The notes: generated by a model not told the origin, from the letters alone. A DNA stretch of 64,000 nucleotides from Alphaproteobacteria bacterium (GCA_030750865.1 JASMHE010000008.1:558001-622000); one strand, 5' to 3'; counted from the first letter of the stretch, positions 54,124-64,000 are shown. A program made the numbers and translations.

Positions 54124-54363
54124 ATGCATGTTTGTTTTTGCTTTCAATTTAATGACAAAGCCGTAAAAGAGGCATTGGACGAAAAAGACGGGTCCGAGCG
54201 CGTCCGAACGCGTGACGTGCATGCCACATGCAGCGGTGCCGACCGACCGAACTGCGGGAAATGCCTCGGGCATATTGATGAACTGATTCAGGAACATCCC
54301 GTTCACGGAGAAAACCATCCTAAAAATCGCAATAAAATAATCCCGACCCTGAATTGCGGTTAA
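54124..54363 (+). CDS. Bacterioferritin-associated ferredoxin (Bfd)-like protein
   Basis: 79 residues with the [2Fe-2S] BFD-like pattern: Cys 4 and 6 (HVCFCF), then Cys 44 and 47 (NCGKC). The GKCLGHIDEL helix matches known Bfd. Bfd reduces bacterioferritin to release stored iron; no bacterioferritin gene is adjacent. The C-terminal tail is His/Asn-rich. A Fur-box-like promoter lies upstream, which supports an iron role. A fifth Cys (36) is not a family ligand. Confidence 0.82.
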   Translation: MHVCFCFQFNDKAVKEALDEKDGSERVRTRDVHATCSGADRPNCGKCLGHIDELIQEHPVHGENHPKNRNKIIPTLNCG

Positions 54364-54494
54364 TCCGGCAAAATTATTTATCCTCATCACCTTATCCCGA
54401 CCATCCACGCGCGCGAACAATGCATTGCTTGCATTCAAACACCGCCTGTGGCAGTTTCGTGCCATCAAAACATAATCTTGTGAGAGTGTATCCT

Positions 54495-55043
54495 ATGAAA
54501 AAGTTACTTTTAATTACGATTTGGAGTTTATTCGTTATGACATCCACAAACGCGGCAAAAGCCGATGAAAACAAACTATATCTGGAACTGGAAACAGGCA
54601 CGGTCACCATTGAACTGCGCCCTGATCTGGCCCCGAAACATGTTGAACGCATCACAACGCTGGCCAAAGAAGGCTTTTATGACGGCGTTATCTTCCACCG
54701 CGTTATTGACGGTTTCATGGCGCAAACAGGTGATCCGACAGGCACTGGCACAGGCGGATCTGATTATCCTGACCTTCCGGCTGAATTCACACCGCAACCT
54801 TACAAACGCGGTACAATCGGCATGGCCCGTACAAGCAACCCAGACAGCGCAAACTCACAGTTCTTCATCTGCTTCACAGATGACGGATGCAGCTTCCTGA
54901 CAGGACAATACACAGTCTGGGGCGAAGTTGTGGACGGTATGGAACTGGTTGACAACATCGCCAAAGGCGAGCCGCCACGCAACCCTGATAAAATCGTAAC
55001 AATGCGTGTTGGAAGCGAAAGTGCTGAAGAAGCAGCAGAATAA
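54495..55043 (+). CDS. Periplasmic peptidyl-prolyl cis-trans isomerase, cyclophilin type
   Basis: 182 residues from the ATG at 54495. The signal peptide MKKLLLITIWSLFVMTS with cleavage near AKA-DE sends it to the periplasm. The cyclophilin domain has VIFHRVIDGFMAQTGDPTGTG (catalytic Arg), ANSQFFICF and the FLTGQYTVWGEVV strand. It assists folding of exported proteins. It follows the Bfd-like gene by 131 bp; a terminator ends the run. Confidence 0.94.
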   Translation: MKKLLLITIWSLFVMTSTNAAKADENKLYLELETGTVTIELRPDLAPKHVERITTLAKEGFYDGVIFHRVIDGFMAQTGDPTGTGTGGSDYPDLPAEFTPQPYKRGTIGMARTSNPDSANSQFFICFTDDGCSFLTGQYTVWGEVVDGMELVDNIAKGEPPRNPDKIVTMRVGSESAEEAAE

Positions 55044-55077
55044 AAGCGGCTCAACACACCTATAGACATATCAAAGA

Positions 55078-55107
55078 AAAGCCCCGACAAAACGGGGCTT
55101 TTTTTAT
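55078..55107 (+). terminator. Rho-independent terminator
   Basis: GCCCCG (55081-55086) with CGGGGC (55093-55098), flanked by A and followed by TTTTTTT. Confidence 0.9.
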
Positions 55108-55122
55108 GCGTCTTTTTTATTT

Positions 55123-56064
55123 TTATGTGTCTTTTTTAGAGGCATCTTCGGAAGTATTGTTTCCGTCCCCGTCTTTTCCGCTTCTGTCTTTTTCGGTCTT
55201 GTTTTTATCCGCTTTATCTTTTTCAGCGTCATTCCCGGATGTATCTTGACCGGACGCGGTTTCATCCGTCTTTTTCTTGTCCTGCGCACCTTTGTCTGCT
55301 GCGTCATCCGGATCATTCAGTGTGATATCGACCTTGTCATCTGATGCACCGTCTTTTGCTTTATTGATCTGCACCGTATCCTGCGCAGCACCCTGACGGG
55401 CCGGCAACTCTATATCCATTTTCTGCAATACAGGCTTGTAACGCTCTTGCTCTTCAGCCGTTAACATCAGCTTTTTCATCGCAAAAACCATGTTTTTGGT
55501 ATATTTATCAAGCGTTGAAGGCTTCACCAGCGGATCGGCTGTTTCAAGACGCAACACGGCCTCAACCTCATCAAAAATATACAGGATCGATACATCTTTT
55601 TGCTTAAAGAGCTTGCCGATAATCTGGATGCGGTCCTCGGTCAGATAATCTTCCAGCAAGGCCGCATTTCTAGACCGTGCGATATACTGCCCCTTTTTCC
55701 AGACTTTTGTTTTCTCATTGTAAGGCTGGTTAAACGACAACCCATCAATGATAGAACGGAAATCTTTGTGGCAAATCACACCACCGGTCGGCATTTTACA
55801 ATCAACATGAAATTCAAGAACTGTGAAAAAGCGCTGCCCGCGCACGTCCTCGGTCGTGCGTTCGCCTGTATAGAAAGACAAATTCACGCCATCGACTTCA
55901 CCGGATATGGTCGGCGGATCGGTGATTTTGCCCCGATCATATTCAAATCCCTTTTTCTTGGCGAAAACGGACCATGCATATTTTTGCTGGTATAGCACGC
56001 GCAAAGACCAGATATAAAATCCTATAACAAAGACGGATAGCGCGATCCAAAGAATAAACCACAT
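55123..56064 (-). CDS. Membrane protein with long disordered cytoplasmic tail
   Basis: 313 residues from the ATG at 56064; a TTG at 56082 would add 6 residues. One hydrophobic helix (1-21, MWFILWIALSVFVIGFYIW) anchors it. A folded soluble domain of about 200 residues follows, containing RFFTVLEFHVDCKMPTGG and SILYIFDEVEAVLRLE. The last 85 residues are Asp/Lys/Glu/Ser-rich (DKNKTEKDRSGKDGDGNN) and almost certainly disordered. The domain recalls DUF3137-type proteins, but the assignment is weak. It is convergent with the cyclophilin gene. Confidence 0.7.
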   Translation of the reverse strand: MWFILWIALSVFVIGFYIWSLRVLYQQKYAWSVFAKKKGFEYDRGKITDPPTISGEVDGVNLSFYTGERTTEDVRGQRFFTVLEFHVDCKMPTGGVICHKDFRSIIDGLSFNQPYNEKTKVWKKGQYIARSRNAALLEDYLTEDRIQIIGKLFKQKDVSILYIFDEVEAVLRLETADPLVKPSTLDKYTKNMVFAMKKLMLTAEEQERYKPVLQKMDIELPARQGAAQDTVQINKAKDGASDDKVDITLNDPDDAADKGAQDKKKTDETASGQDTSGNDAEKDKADKNKTEKDRSGKDGDGNNTSEDASKKDT

Positions 56065-56180
56065 AATGAAGATGCCCCACAATAAGAATAACGAACCTAT
56101 TCGCTTACCATTGTAAACGTTAATCCGTTAAAATTCTACCAGCAAAAGGCGAAAACTTATAGAAAGTCAGCCGCTTAGCC

Positions 56181-58997
56181 TTATTCCTTATCAGATTCAG
56201 CATCTGTTTCAGGCGCCTCGGCGACATCATCAGCCTGTTGTTCTGCATCGCCCGATGCGCCATCAGTTACGCTGTCTTCGGCGTTTGCATCAGCACCCTC
56301 GACCAAAGCCTGTCCTTCGGAATCCTCTTCGTCATCCTCTTCAACAAGCCAAGCAACAGAAACCACATGCTCATCCGGCGCAACCTTAAACAATGTTACC
56401 CCTTGCGCAGAGCGGCCCGTAAAGCGGACACCATCAACCGGAATCCGGATCAGCTGCCCCTTGTCAGAGACAAGCATCAACTGATGATCATCCGTAACCG
56501 GGAAGATCGCAGACACTTCGCCGCCGTTTTTCTTCGTCAGCCCCATGCTGGTCACGCCTTGACCGCCACGGCCAGTCACGCGATATTCATAGGCCGATGT
56601 GCGTTTACCAAAGCCTTTATTCGTCACGGTCAGCAGGAATTCTTCATTATCCTGCAAAACTTTGAAACGGTCTTCAGGCAGATCGCTGACGGATGTATCA
56701 ATATCACCATCTTCATCTTCTGCGCCGCGCAACTTATTGGCCATTTTCAGATAGGCTGACCGTTCATCCGGCGTTGCTTCGACGGATTTCAGGATCGACA
56801 TTGATATCACTTCGTCCCCTTTGCCAAGCTTGATACCACGCACACCGGTTGATGTCCGCCCTGCAAAGACACGCACATCATCCAATGAGAAGCGGATCGC
56901 TTTGCCCAGCTTGGTTGCCAGCATCACATCATCCTGCGGCTCACAAATTTTCACAGAAACCAGATTTTCACCGTCACCCAGTTTCATCGCAATCAAACCG
57001 TTCGAGCGGATATTCTTGAAGTCCGACAATTTGTTACGACGGACAGATCCATGCGATGTCGCAAAGACAATATCCATATTATCCCAGATATCTTCATCTT
57101 CCGGCAAACGCAGATAGACAGAGATATTTTCATCATTTTCAATCGGTAACAGGTTCACCAGCGCCTTACCACGCGACTGCGGCGTTGCAAGCGGCAATTG
57201 ATAAACCTTCATTTTGTGTACAATACCGCGCGATGTGAAGACCAGAATTGGTGTGTGCGTTGACGCGACAAACAGATCGGATACGAAATCCTCGTCCTTC
57301 AGGGCTGTGCCGGAACGGCCTTTACCGCCGCGGCGCTGCGCACGGTATGTATCAAGCGGCACGCGCTTGATATAGCCGCCATGCGTCATGGTCACAACCA
57401 TTTCTTCACGCTGGATCAGCGATTCAACATCTTCTTCGAATTCGGCTTCAATGATTTCTGTGCGGCGCGGTGTACCGTATTTTTCCTTCACCTCTTCCAG
57501 CTCCATCACCAGAACCTCGAGAAGTTTGTCGCGGCTGCCCAGAATTTCAAGATATTCAGCGATGCGATCCGTGATTTCCTTCAATTCGCCGCCGATCTTG
57601 TCGCGTTCCAGCCCAGTCAAACGGTGCAAGCGCAGTTCCAGAATGGCTCTCGCCTGCTCTTCGGACATCTGATAGGTATTGTCGTCAAAGACAGGATATT
57701 CGGGATCGTCAATCAATTCGATCAGCGGTTTGATATCATGCACAGACCATCTTTTGCCCATCAGTCCGGCACGCGCTTCTGCAGGGTCTTTGGCTTTGCG
57801 GATCAACTCGATCACTTCGTCGATATTCGCGACCGCAACCGCCAGACCGGCCAAGATATGCGCGCGATCACGCGCTTTGTTCAATTCATAGACCGTACGG
57901 CGTGTAATCACATCTTCGCGGAACTTCACAAACGCGCCGATAAAATCACGCAAGACCAGCATTTCCGGTTTACCGTAGTTCAGCGCAACCATATTTGCCG
58001 GGAATGTTGTCTGCAACGTTGTATGTTTGTACAGCTGGTTCAGCACAACATCGGCAACCGCATTGCGCTTCAACTCGACAACGACACGCACGCCGTCACG
58101 GTCTGATTCATCACGGATTTCCGCGATATCCTCAACAATTTTATCACGCGCAACTTCGCCAAGACGTTCCAGCAAGCGGCCTTTATTGACCTGATACGGC
58201 ACTTCGGTCACAACAATTGCGTCACGTTTTTCGCGCACTTCTTCAACATGCGCTTTCGCCCGCATACGGATCGATCCGTTACCGGTCATGTAAGCCGAAT
58301 GCGTTCCTGCACGGCCCAGAATCTGCCCGCCTGTCGGGAAGTCCGGCGCGGGGATATACTGCATCAAATCTTCGGTCGTAATTTCAGGATTGTCGATATA
58401 CGCCATGCAGCCATCAATGACTTCGCCCAGATTGTGCGGCGGGATATTTGTCGCCATCCCCACGGCAATACCGCCTGCGCCATTCACCAGCAGGTTCGGC
58501 ACGCGTGACGGCAACACTTCGGGTTCCAGCGTGGATTCATCATAGTTCGGGTGGAATTCGACCGTGTCCTTATCGATATCGCCCAGAAGACTATCGGCAA
58601 CTTTTTCAAGGCGCGCTTCCGTATAACGCATCGCGGCCGGCGGATCACCATCCATAGACCCGAAGTTCCCTTGTCCGTCAATCAACGGCAGGCGCATCGA
58701 GAAATCCTGCGCCATACGCACAAGCGAGTCATAAATCGCAGAATCACCATGCGGGTGATATTGACCCATCACGTCACCGACGATACGCGCAGATTTTTTA
58801 TAGGCTTTGTCCGCTGTATAACCACCGCGTTGCATCGCATACAGAATGCGGCGATGCACGGGTTTCAGACCATCACGAATATCCGGAAGCGCACGGCTGA
58901 CGATCACGCTCATAGCATAATCGAGGTAAGATTGCTTCATTTCCTGTTCAAGGGAAATTGTTGGCATTTCTGGCTGGTCAATGACTGTGTCGGACAT
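56181..58997 (-). CDS. gyrA: DNA gyrase subunit A
   Basis: 938 residues. The breakage-reunion domain has [18 protein letters not shown] and the catalytic Tyr in [10 protein letters not shown] (about 125). The quinolone-resistance region keeps Ser (about 86) and Asp (about 90), the sensitive type in other bacteria. The C-terminal beta-pinwheel includes [10 protein letters not shown] (GyrA box). The last 65 residues form an acidic extension. It introduces negative supercoils with GyrB; gyrB is not in the window. Confidence 0.98.
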   Translation of the reverse strand: MSDTVIDQPEMPTISLEQEMKQSYLDYAMSVIVSRALPDIRDGLKPVHRRILYAMQRGGYTADKAYKKSARIVGDVMGQYHPHGDSAIYDSLVRMAQDFSMRLPLIDGQGNFGSMDGDPPAAMRYTEARLEKVADSLLGDIDKDTVEFHPNYDESTLEPEVLPSRVPNLLVNGAGGIAVGMATNIPPHNLGEVIDGCMAYIDNPEITTEDLMQYIPAPDFPTGGQILGRAGTHSAYMTGNGSIRMRAKAHVEEVREKRDAIVVTEVPYQVNKGRLLERLGEVARDKIVEDIAEIRDESDRDGVRVVVELKRNAVADVVLNQLYKHTTLQTTFPANMVALNYGKPEMLVLRDFIGAFVKFREDVITRRTVYELNKARDRAHILAGLAVAVANIDEVIELIRKAKDPAEARAGLMGKRWSVHDIKPLIELIDDPEYPVFDDNTYQMSEEQARAILELRLHRLTGLERDKIGGELKEITDRIAEYLEILGSRDKLLEVLVMELEEVKEKYGTPRRTEIIEAEFEEDVESLIQREEMVVTMTHGGYIKRVPLDTYRAQRRGGKGRSGTALKDEDFVSDLFVASTHTPILVFTSRGIVHKMKVYQLPLATPQSRGKALVNLLPIENDENISVYLRLPEDEDIWDNMDIVFATSHGSVRRNKLSDFKNIRSNGLIAMKLGDGENLVSVKICEPQDDVMLATKLGKAIRFSLDDVRVFAGRTSTGVRGIKLGKGDEVISMSILKSVEATPDERSAYLKMANKLRGAEDEDGDIDTSVSDLPEDRFKVLQDNEEFLLTVTNKGFGKRTSAYEYRVTGRGGQGVTSMGLTKKNGGEVSAIFPVTDDHQLMLVSDKGQLIRIPVDGVRFTGRSAQGVTLFKVAPDEHVVSVAWLVEEDDEEDSEGQALVEGADANAEDSVTDGASGDAEQQADDVAEAPETDAESDKE

Positions 58998-59139
58998 AAC
59001 GAATCACACTTTATTCTTTGTTATTAAAATGATCGTTATTCCTAGCAAATTGCGGCATAGAGCACAAGGCACGACAGCAAGAAGCTATCGTTTTATCCTC
59101 ATTGCTCTTACAGACTTTGCAAATGGTGCCTGAATAAAA

Positions 59140-62100
59140 TTACAGTCCGGCGGGTTTTGCACTGTTTGACGCATTTTTCTGACGTTTTTTGTCGTCTTTT
59201 TGCGCCTGTTCCTGTGCTTTGCGCTGTTCTTGCGTAAACTGTTCCTGTGCCGCGACGTTCATTTGGGTGTCATCGGCACGGCGCGCCACGATATCGGCAT
59301 GGTCGCCATCGGCAAAATGCTCTTTCATCGCAGCGGCAAACAGATCATAGCTGTTCTTGGGCACGCGGTTTTCCTGCAAATATTCCATCGTACTATTGGC
59401 AAGCTTCAGAATATCCGCCCGCAAGGCTTCTGGCAGGTCGGAACGGGCCGTTACATGCGCCGCATTCCCCAGTCGCAGTGCAGCAACCTGACGCAGGGCG
59501 TCTGTCACCTTGAATGCATTTTCACCATCTTGTACATCCAGCGCAACACCATGTTCTTTATGCAGCGCGGCATAAATCTCGGCCAGATGTTCGGCAGATT
59601 GCGTCAAACCGGAAATCAATCCGATCGTCTGGCTGAAATTATCTGACACCTGACCTTGCTGTGCTTTGGCTTGCAACGCCGCAAGCGCCTCATCAAGGTC
59701 ATCATGCCCTTCCAGCACCTCTTGCGTTGCCGCGGCATCAATCTTATCCGCACCGGCTTCGATTTGTTCTGCCAAATTCAGAATATGGGCCGCCGATTGT
59801 GCGACCTGTAACGTATTGCGCAAATCGTCCGGAATGGCCTGCACCTCCAGATTATCCATTGTGACTACACCTTTTGGCATTGCATCACTTTGTTCGACAT
59901 GGCTACGGGCCGCGTTTACCACAATCTCGGCCACGCCTGTCTCTTCAAGTCTCTGGTCAAGCTCATGCATATTTTCCGGCGTGATGTCCGAGAGCGTTTC
60001 GGAGAAATCAAGGTCGTTGATTTTCTCGGCCGACAGCTCAAGATTTTCGAGCGTCGCATTCTCACCTTGCTCCAGAATATACTGATGCAAGCCCAGTGCA
60101 ACCATCTTGGTCTGAACCGCACGCAGCGGTCCTTCCATGCCTGCAACGTCATAAGATTTCACAATATGATCAACGGATTGTCCAAGCCTGGATTGACCGC
60201 GATCCAAATCTCCTTTTGATAACAGGCTTTGCAATGGATCTTGTTTCTGTCCCGTGGCCGATTCAGAGAATTTGTCCTTCGCGTGCTGCGTTCCGTCCTG
60301 ATCCTCTTGCTGTGCCCCTTGTTGTGGCTCTTGCACGTCAGAATCTTCCTGCAAAAACGGCAATGCCCTAGTCGGTTCATCGCCGACCAGCGCCAGCGGT
60401 CCGCCTCCATCAAGATACGGCAACAACCGTTCATTCTGTGGCGGAAGAACCTGTGTAAAATCACCATCAATCGTGAGCGGATCAAGCGCCGCAACCGGCT
60501 CTTCCCGCACAGCAATTTCAGGAGCAAGAATTTCATAATCCGCATAGCGGGGTTCAACAGCGCCCGTATCCGGCGTTTCATCATCCGGCAGCGCTGTTTC
60601 ATCTGAAGCGGCTTCGGGCAATGCGGGCTGTTCTTGCGTTGACGCATCTGCGTCCTGCGATGTTTCAGCATCATTCAAGGCTTCCGTCACAGCAAGGGCG
60701 CCGGCGTTCACATCGGCTTCGGCATCCTTCTCCGCAGCAGCACCCTTTTCCGCAACGACATCGTCAGCGGCGGCTTCCACGTCGGCATCTGCATCAGCAC
60801 CTTCACCGGCTTGCGGTTGCGCAATCTGTCCCGCCAAAAATGCTTCTGGCGTCGCTGGGCCGAACGCAACATCTTTCGGATCAATGTCTTGCACGACCTC
60901 GGCTTCAACAGACGGCACATCATCGTCGGGCTCATCACTCTCTTGCGCAGGCTGTTCATCAATAATGTCTTCGATAATTTGTGCGTCTTCAATATCGTCG
61001 GACGTATCGGCATCTGCTTCGGATAAATCCGTTTGGGCGGCATCTGTCTCCGCATCATCAATATTACCAATATGTGGCTCTGTTCGGGTCGGATCATCCA
61101 CATCAACATCGTCAATATCGCCGACTTCCGGCCCTGCCTGCTCTGCATCAGTTTCAACAGCGTCAAGATCGGCAATAACAGGATCAATACGCCCTGCGGC
61201 ACCGCCGCCACCAAGATCACCGTCCGGCCCGTTATCCGGATCATTATCCGGTGCAGGTGCGTCATCGGGTTCATCATCGGACTGGTCTTCACCATCGGTT
61301 GTATCCGTGCCACCTGTTGTATCATCTGCGTTCGCGGTCACGTCATCGCCCGGCACTTCGTCCTCAATAGGATCGGGAATCGACGCAACATCATCGCTCT
61401 GCCCCGCGCCGGCGTTCAAATCTTCCGCCGCATTTGCCTGCGGTCCGGCAGTCACGTCAGGCCCTGCGACAGCTTCCGGTCCGGCGGCCCCCGCATACTG
61501 CGCAAGCAGATTACGGCGCGCCTGCCCTAAATCGCCTGCCACATCATTAAAGGCTTTCACATGGCTTTTATGTAGGCCGTTCGCCTTGATAAAGGCTTGG
61601 TAATCTTTTTTGGCTGCGTTCTGGATTGCCTTATCAATGCCTTTAATCTCGTCCAGATTTGCAATCTCCAGCACTTCTTTTGTGCCGAACGCCTTTTTAT
61701 CCTGTGAGAAAAGATAGAGCAGGTACATGTTGTACGGGCTGCCGTCAATATCAACCGGATTGCTGCGCAATGTACTATTTGCGCGCGCCGTACTCGTGAA
61801 GAAAAACGCTTTTTCCGGTGTCAGTTCCGCGCCTTCTTCCAGAAATGCAACAGACGCGTCACGCGTAAATTTCGTCTTAATGCCGTCAAACTCACCGACA
61901 AGATAATGTGAGGTCACATTCGGCGCGTCCGGATCCGGTGTCTCCTCGATGCGTTCTTTGCGCTCATAAGACAGCGGCAAAACATCAAGTGCGGGGTTTG
62001 TCTCGTCAAACCAGCGCGGATCGCGCATGAAAAACGGATCAAGATAATGACCCGGCTGTAGCGGCGCATCACTCTTGTCGAAGTTGGCGCTCAAAGCCGC

Positions 62101-62316
62101 CATAAATTCCATATAGGCTTTTTTGTTACGTTCGATCAAACGGCGGCGTTCTTCAATATCGTCTTCCGCTTTCTGGCGTTGCGCTGCAGCCGAGGCCGCG
62201 CGCTCTTCTTCCTGACGCTTTAGCTCGTCATCACTAAGAATGCCTTCTGCCAGATCGACATTCTCATCGAATGTTCTCTGCTTCAGATCCTGACTAATAA
62301 AACCGGTTGCTTCCAT
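59140..62316 (-). CDS. Large acidic protein of unknown function
   Basis: 1058 residues. Residues about 25-75 are a charged coiled coil (LKRQEEERAASAAAQRQ). About 80-270 look folded (HYLDPFFMRDPRWFDE, YLVGEFDGIKTKFTRD, SPYNMYLLYLFSQDKKAF). About 275-690 are very acidic, Asp/Glu/Ala/Pro-rich and disordered, with short motifs such as HIGNIDDAETDAAQ. About 690-1010 are helical (LSKGDLDRGQSRLGQSV onwards). The tail is Lys/Gln/Asn-rich. No signal peptide, Cys or membrane helix. No domain recognised. AGGGG precedes the ATG. It may be a structural or scaffolding protein. Confidence 0.7.
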   Translation of the reverse strand: MEATGFISQDLKQRTFDENVDLAEGILSDDELKRQEEERAASAAAQRQKAEDDIEERRRLIERNKKAYMEFMAALSANFDKSDAPLQPGHYLDPFFMRDPRWFDETNPALDVLPLSYERKERIEETPDPDAPNVTSHYLVGEFDGIKTKFTRDASVAFLEEGAELTPEKAFFFTSTARANSTLRSNPVDIDGSPYNMYLLYLFSQDKKAFGTKEVLEIANLDEIKGIDKAIQNAAKKDYQAFIKANGLHKSHVKAFNDVAGDLGQARRNLLAQYAGAAGPEAVAGPDVTAGPQANAAEDLNAGAGQSDDVASIPDPIEDEVPGDDVTANADDTTGGTDTTDGEDQSDDEPDDAPAPDNDPDNGPDGDLGGGGAAGRIDPVIADLDAVETDAEQAGPEVGDIDDVDVDDPTRTEPHIGNIDDAETDAAQTDLSEADADTSDDIEDAQIIEDIIDEQPAQESDEPDDDVPSVEAEVVQDIDPKDVAFGPATPEAFLAGQIAQPQAGEGADADADVEAAADDVVAEKGAAAEKDAEADVNAGALAVTEALNDAETSQDADASTQEQPALPEAASDETALPDDETPDTGAVEPRYADYEILAPEIAVREEPVAALDPLTIDGDFTQVLPPQNERLLPYLDGGGPLALVGDEPTRALPFLQEDSDVQEPQQGAQQEDQDGTQHAKDKFSESATGQKQDPLQSLLSKGDLDRGQSRLGQSVDHIVKSYDVAGMEGPLRAVQTKMVALGLHQYILEQGENATLENLELSAEKINDLDFSETLSDITPENMHELDQRLEETGVAEIVVNAARSHVEQSDAMPKGVVTMDNLEVQAIPDDLRNTLQVAQSAAHILNLAEQIEAGADKIDAAATQEVLEGHDDLDEALAALQAKAQQGQVSDNFSQTIGLISGLTQSAEHLAEIYAALHKEHGVALDVQDGENAFKVTDALRQVAALRLGNAAHVTARSDLPEALRADILKLANSTMEYLQENRVPKNSYDLFAAAMKEHFADGDHADIVARRADDTQMNVAAQEQFTQEQRKAQEQAQKDDKKRQKNASNSAKPAGL

Positions 62317-62471
62317 GCCCCTTAACTCCGCTCTGTAAACCTTTTAAATACACGGTATCCCGCGATTTTCACATCGCCATTATTTATCATAGTCATTAAT
62401 ATAACGTAAATAAAATAATTATGGAAATTAAAAATATAGCAACACGGATAAAAAACATCCAAAAACAAAGA

Positions 62472-62497
62472 AAAGCCCCGAAAAATCAGGGCTTTCA
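62472..62497 (-). terminator. Terminator of ssb
   Basis: AAAGCCC (62472-62478) and GGGCTTT (62489-62495); on the minus strand a T-rich tract (TTTTCTTTG) follows. Confidence 0.75.
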
Positions 62498-62527
62498 TTC
62501 ATTACGTTTATCAATAGCGCTCACGCC

Positions 62528-62995
62528 CTAGAACGGAATTTCGTCTTCCAGGTCATCAACGGGTGCCGGTGCGGCCTGACTTGCGGCCGGAGCGCCACCA
62601 CCATAAGACTGTCCCGCAGGAGCAAAACCACCTGCCCCGCCTTCGGCGCGACTATCAAGCATGTTCAGCTCACCTTTATAAGGGCGCAACACAACTTCGG
62701 TCGAATATTTGTCCTGACCGTTCTGGTCCTGCCATTTACGAGTCTCTAACTGGCCTTCAAGATAAACTTTCGAGCCTTTTTTCAAATATTGCTCTGCAAT
62801 TTTCACAAGCGGCTGACTGAAAATGACAACACGATGCCATTCCGTACGCTCCTGACGCTCGCCATTACGGTCTTTCCAACGTTCACTTGTTGCGATAGAC
62901 AGGTTACACACCTTGTCACCGCTTTGCATTGATCTGACATCCGGATCAGCGCCCAGATTGCCGACTAAAATTACTTTATTAACACTACCAGCCAT
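62528..62995 (-). CDS. ssb: Single-stranded DNA-binding protein
   Basis: 155 residues. The OB-fold (1-110) starts [19 protein letters not shown] and includes [13 protein letters not shown] and [14 protein letters not shown] Gly/Ala/Pro linker precedes the acidic tip DDLEDEIPF, which recruits partner proteins. It coats single-stranded DNA in replication and repair. GAGGAG precedes the ATG. Confidence 0.97.
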   Translation of the reverse strand: MAGSVNKVILVGNLGADPDVRSMQSGDKVCNLSIATSERWKDRNGERQERTEWHRVVIFSQPLVKIAEQYLKKGSKVYLEGQLETRKWQDQNGQDKYSTEVVLRPYKGELNMLDSRAEGGAGGFAPAGQSYGGGAPAASQAAPAPVDDLEDEIPF

Positions 62996-63305
62996 ATTGC
63001 TCCTCGATTCGTATCATGCGTGTCTTACAAAAGCAGAACACCGCGAAAAACGATGCTCTTCTTCAGAATTCTTTACGTTTGTGTGTGATGCCCCACTATA
63101 AAGATGTCACATAGACATGAAAGAGTTTTTTTGAAGTTATCACGGACATAATCAGAACAATTTTCCGTGACAAAAGCACATTTCTCCGCAATATCATTAA
63201 TATGAAAAATATTTTTCTTGTAATAAAACATATTTTCTGCTTAATTTTATCACCAAGCAATATTATACATAAAAATAAAATGACGAGCACAGGGGTAGCG
63301 TACAA
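62996..63305. other. 310-bp AT-rich intergenic region between ssb and the edge gene
   Basis: No supported gene. It carries the divergent promoters of ssb and the plus-strand gene at 63306; AATATTATAC at 63259-63268 is a possible -10, but no clear -35 was seen. A stretch of A/T tracts around 63190-63280 may be bent DNA. Confidence 0.4.
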
Positions 63306-64000
63306 ATGAGCTTAAGAAGTGGTGTAAAGAATCAAAGAACAAAACAAACCGCCAAACTGGTTGATGATATCCAGAAACTCTTCGAGGAAATCAACATTGA
63401 CCAGAAAGACAGTGACGAGCTTCAAGCCGCTGTCCAGCAAGCGCCAAAGGAAATCCGTCAGGGACGCGGTTTCGACAAGATCATCTGGGACGACATGATG
63501 GATGCGTTTTATCGCATCATGGCGACGTATCTGATCAATAGCGATGTTGATGAGACAGACCAAAATCAACTCAAAACATCCTTAAAAGACCTGCCGCACG
63601 AGATTCACTATTATCTTTACCGCAAGGTCAACGAAATTACGGCAGATCAGGATGAAGCCGCCAATAAACGCGCCGCAGACAAGCATCTGTTCCAGCAAGT
63701 CGGTCAGGAAATGACAAACATCAAAGAACACGGCCGTGACCGTCCGGAAGATGATCTGCCCGATTTCTATCAAGTGATCAGAAACAAATTGCATCCCGGC
63801 ACAGTCAGCCTGGTCACCTATCACTGGAAAGAGGTTATTTCAGGCTTTTCCGCCCTGCTTATGCCGGATGAAGGACTGGAATCCTATCTGGATTTCGAAC
63901 TCATCACGAAAAGAATGCGTAACGAACAGCAACTGCGCGGCAATAAAATGCAGCAAGCCGCCCAGCAAGCAGGTGCCGCAAATAGCGGCGCAGGCAAAAA
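63306..64000 (+). CDS. Hypothetical protein, truncated at the window edge
   Basis: At least 231 residues from the ATG at 63306; no stop before 64000, so the 3' end lies outside the window. AGGGG lies about 10 bp before the start. The chain is soluble and largely helical. Residues about 20-60 (VDDIQKLFEEINIDQ) and 85-130 (LKDLPHEIHYYLYRKVNE) look like amphipathic helices. The C-terminal visible part is Gln/Asn/Ala-rich (NKMQQAAQQAGAANSG). No domain recognised. It may be related to scaffold or stress proteins, but nothing proves it. Confidence 0.7.
   Translation, partial: MSLRSGVKNQRTKQTAKLVDDIQKLFEEINIDQKDSDELQAAVQQAPKEIRQGRGFDKIIWDDMMDAFYRIMATYLINSDVDETDQNQLKTSLKDLPHEIHYYLYRKVNEITADQDEAANKRAADKHLFQQVGQEMTNIKEHGRDRPEDDLPDFYQVIRNKLHPGTVSLVTYHWKEVISGFSALLMPDEGLESYLDFELITKRMRNEQQLRGNKMQQAAQQAGAANSGAGK

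Noticed and set aside
57381-58106. 241-residue ORF antisense to gyrA
   Set aside because: Shadow of gyrA codons; composition rich in His, Phe and Arg as expected of a reverse frame.
60884-61603. 239-residue Ser/Ala-rich ORF opposite the acidic protein
   Set aside because: Mirror of Asp/Ala codons of the large acidic gene; no ribosome site.
1-64000. CRISPR arrays, prophage, insertion sequences
   Set aside because: No regularly spaced repeats and no transposase, integrase, Cas or phage structural proteins were seen on either strand.

Overview
The window looks like a chromosomal segment of an alphaproteobacterium with roughly balanced base composition. The signs are a 5-aminolevulinate synthase (HemA, the C4 route to haem), a SUV3-like RNA helicase, single-chain pyruvate phosphate dikinase, a COQ9/TetR-like protein, and the order hemW-rdgB-rph next to hrcA-grpE. 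No rRNA, phage module, transposase, insertion sequence or CRISPR array was seen. One tRNA is present, tRNA-Leu(UAA). A deep-branching alphaproteobacterial group is possible, but genus cannot be fixed from this sequence.

Layout. 1-9.2 kb: htpG, a rhodanese-fold protein without the catalytic Cys, a PfkB adenosine kinase-like enzyme, a COQ9/TetR-like protein, a PanE-like reductase divergent from a DauA-like FAD dehydrogenase, hemA and ribokinase. 9.2-14.3 kb: a small motility-type protein, a zincin-fold protein that has lost its HExxH motif and is translationally coupled to a YejA-like peptide-binding protein, a lipoprotein, a family 9 glycosyltransferase and YgfZ. 14.3-22.1 kb: ppdK with a membrane-anchored histone-H1-like protein, a GNAT, a single-chain glycyl-tRNA synthetase, a TrmN6-like methyltransferase, a DUF2007 protein and a polyprenyl diphosphate synthase. 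22.1-32.2 kb: an ammonium transporter followed by a structured untranslated region, two unrecognised secreted proteins, one low-complexity protein, an ArsP-type permease and the SUV3-like helicase.

32.2-44.2 kb is a stress and housekeeping block. The minus-strand run rph-rdgB-(small membrane protein)-hemW diverges from the plus-strand run hrcA-grpE-dnaK-dnaJ. After these come dapB, an Ada-like DNA repair protein, nth and a lipoprotein. 44.2-54 kb: bactofilin, uvrC, a pentapeptide-repeat protein, a MarR-like regulator and tRNA-Leu between two copies of a 17-bp repeat, a CinA-like protein, map, radC, purB and a RibD-type protein with its two domains in reverse order. 54-64 kb: a Bfd-like ferredoxin under a probable Fur-box promoter, a periplasmic cyclophilin, a membrane protein with a disordered tail, gyrA, a 1058-residue very acidic protein, ssb, and an unrecognised gene that runs off the right edge.

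Most of the segment is core metabolism and genome maintenance. The less ordinary items are the degenerate zincin/YejA pair, the domain-swapped RibD, the membrane-anchored H1-like protein, the single-chain GlyRS beside ppdK, a long hairpin in the dnaK leader, the structured RNA after amtB, and the MarR/tRNA segment bounded by direct repeats. None of these alone proves a new system. All functional calls rest on reading the sequence and on recalled family knowledge; no database search was run.
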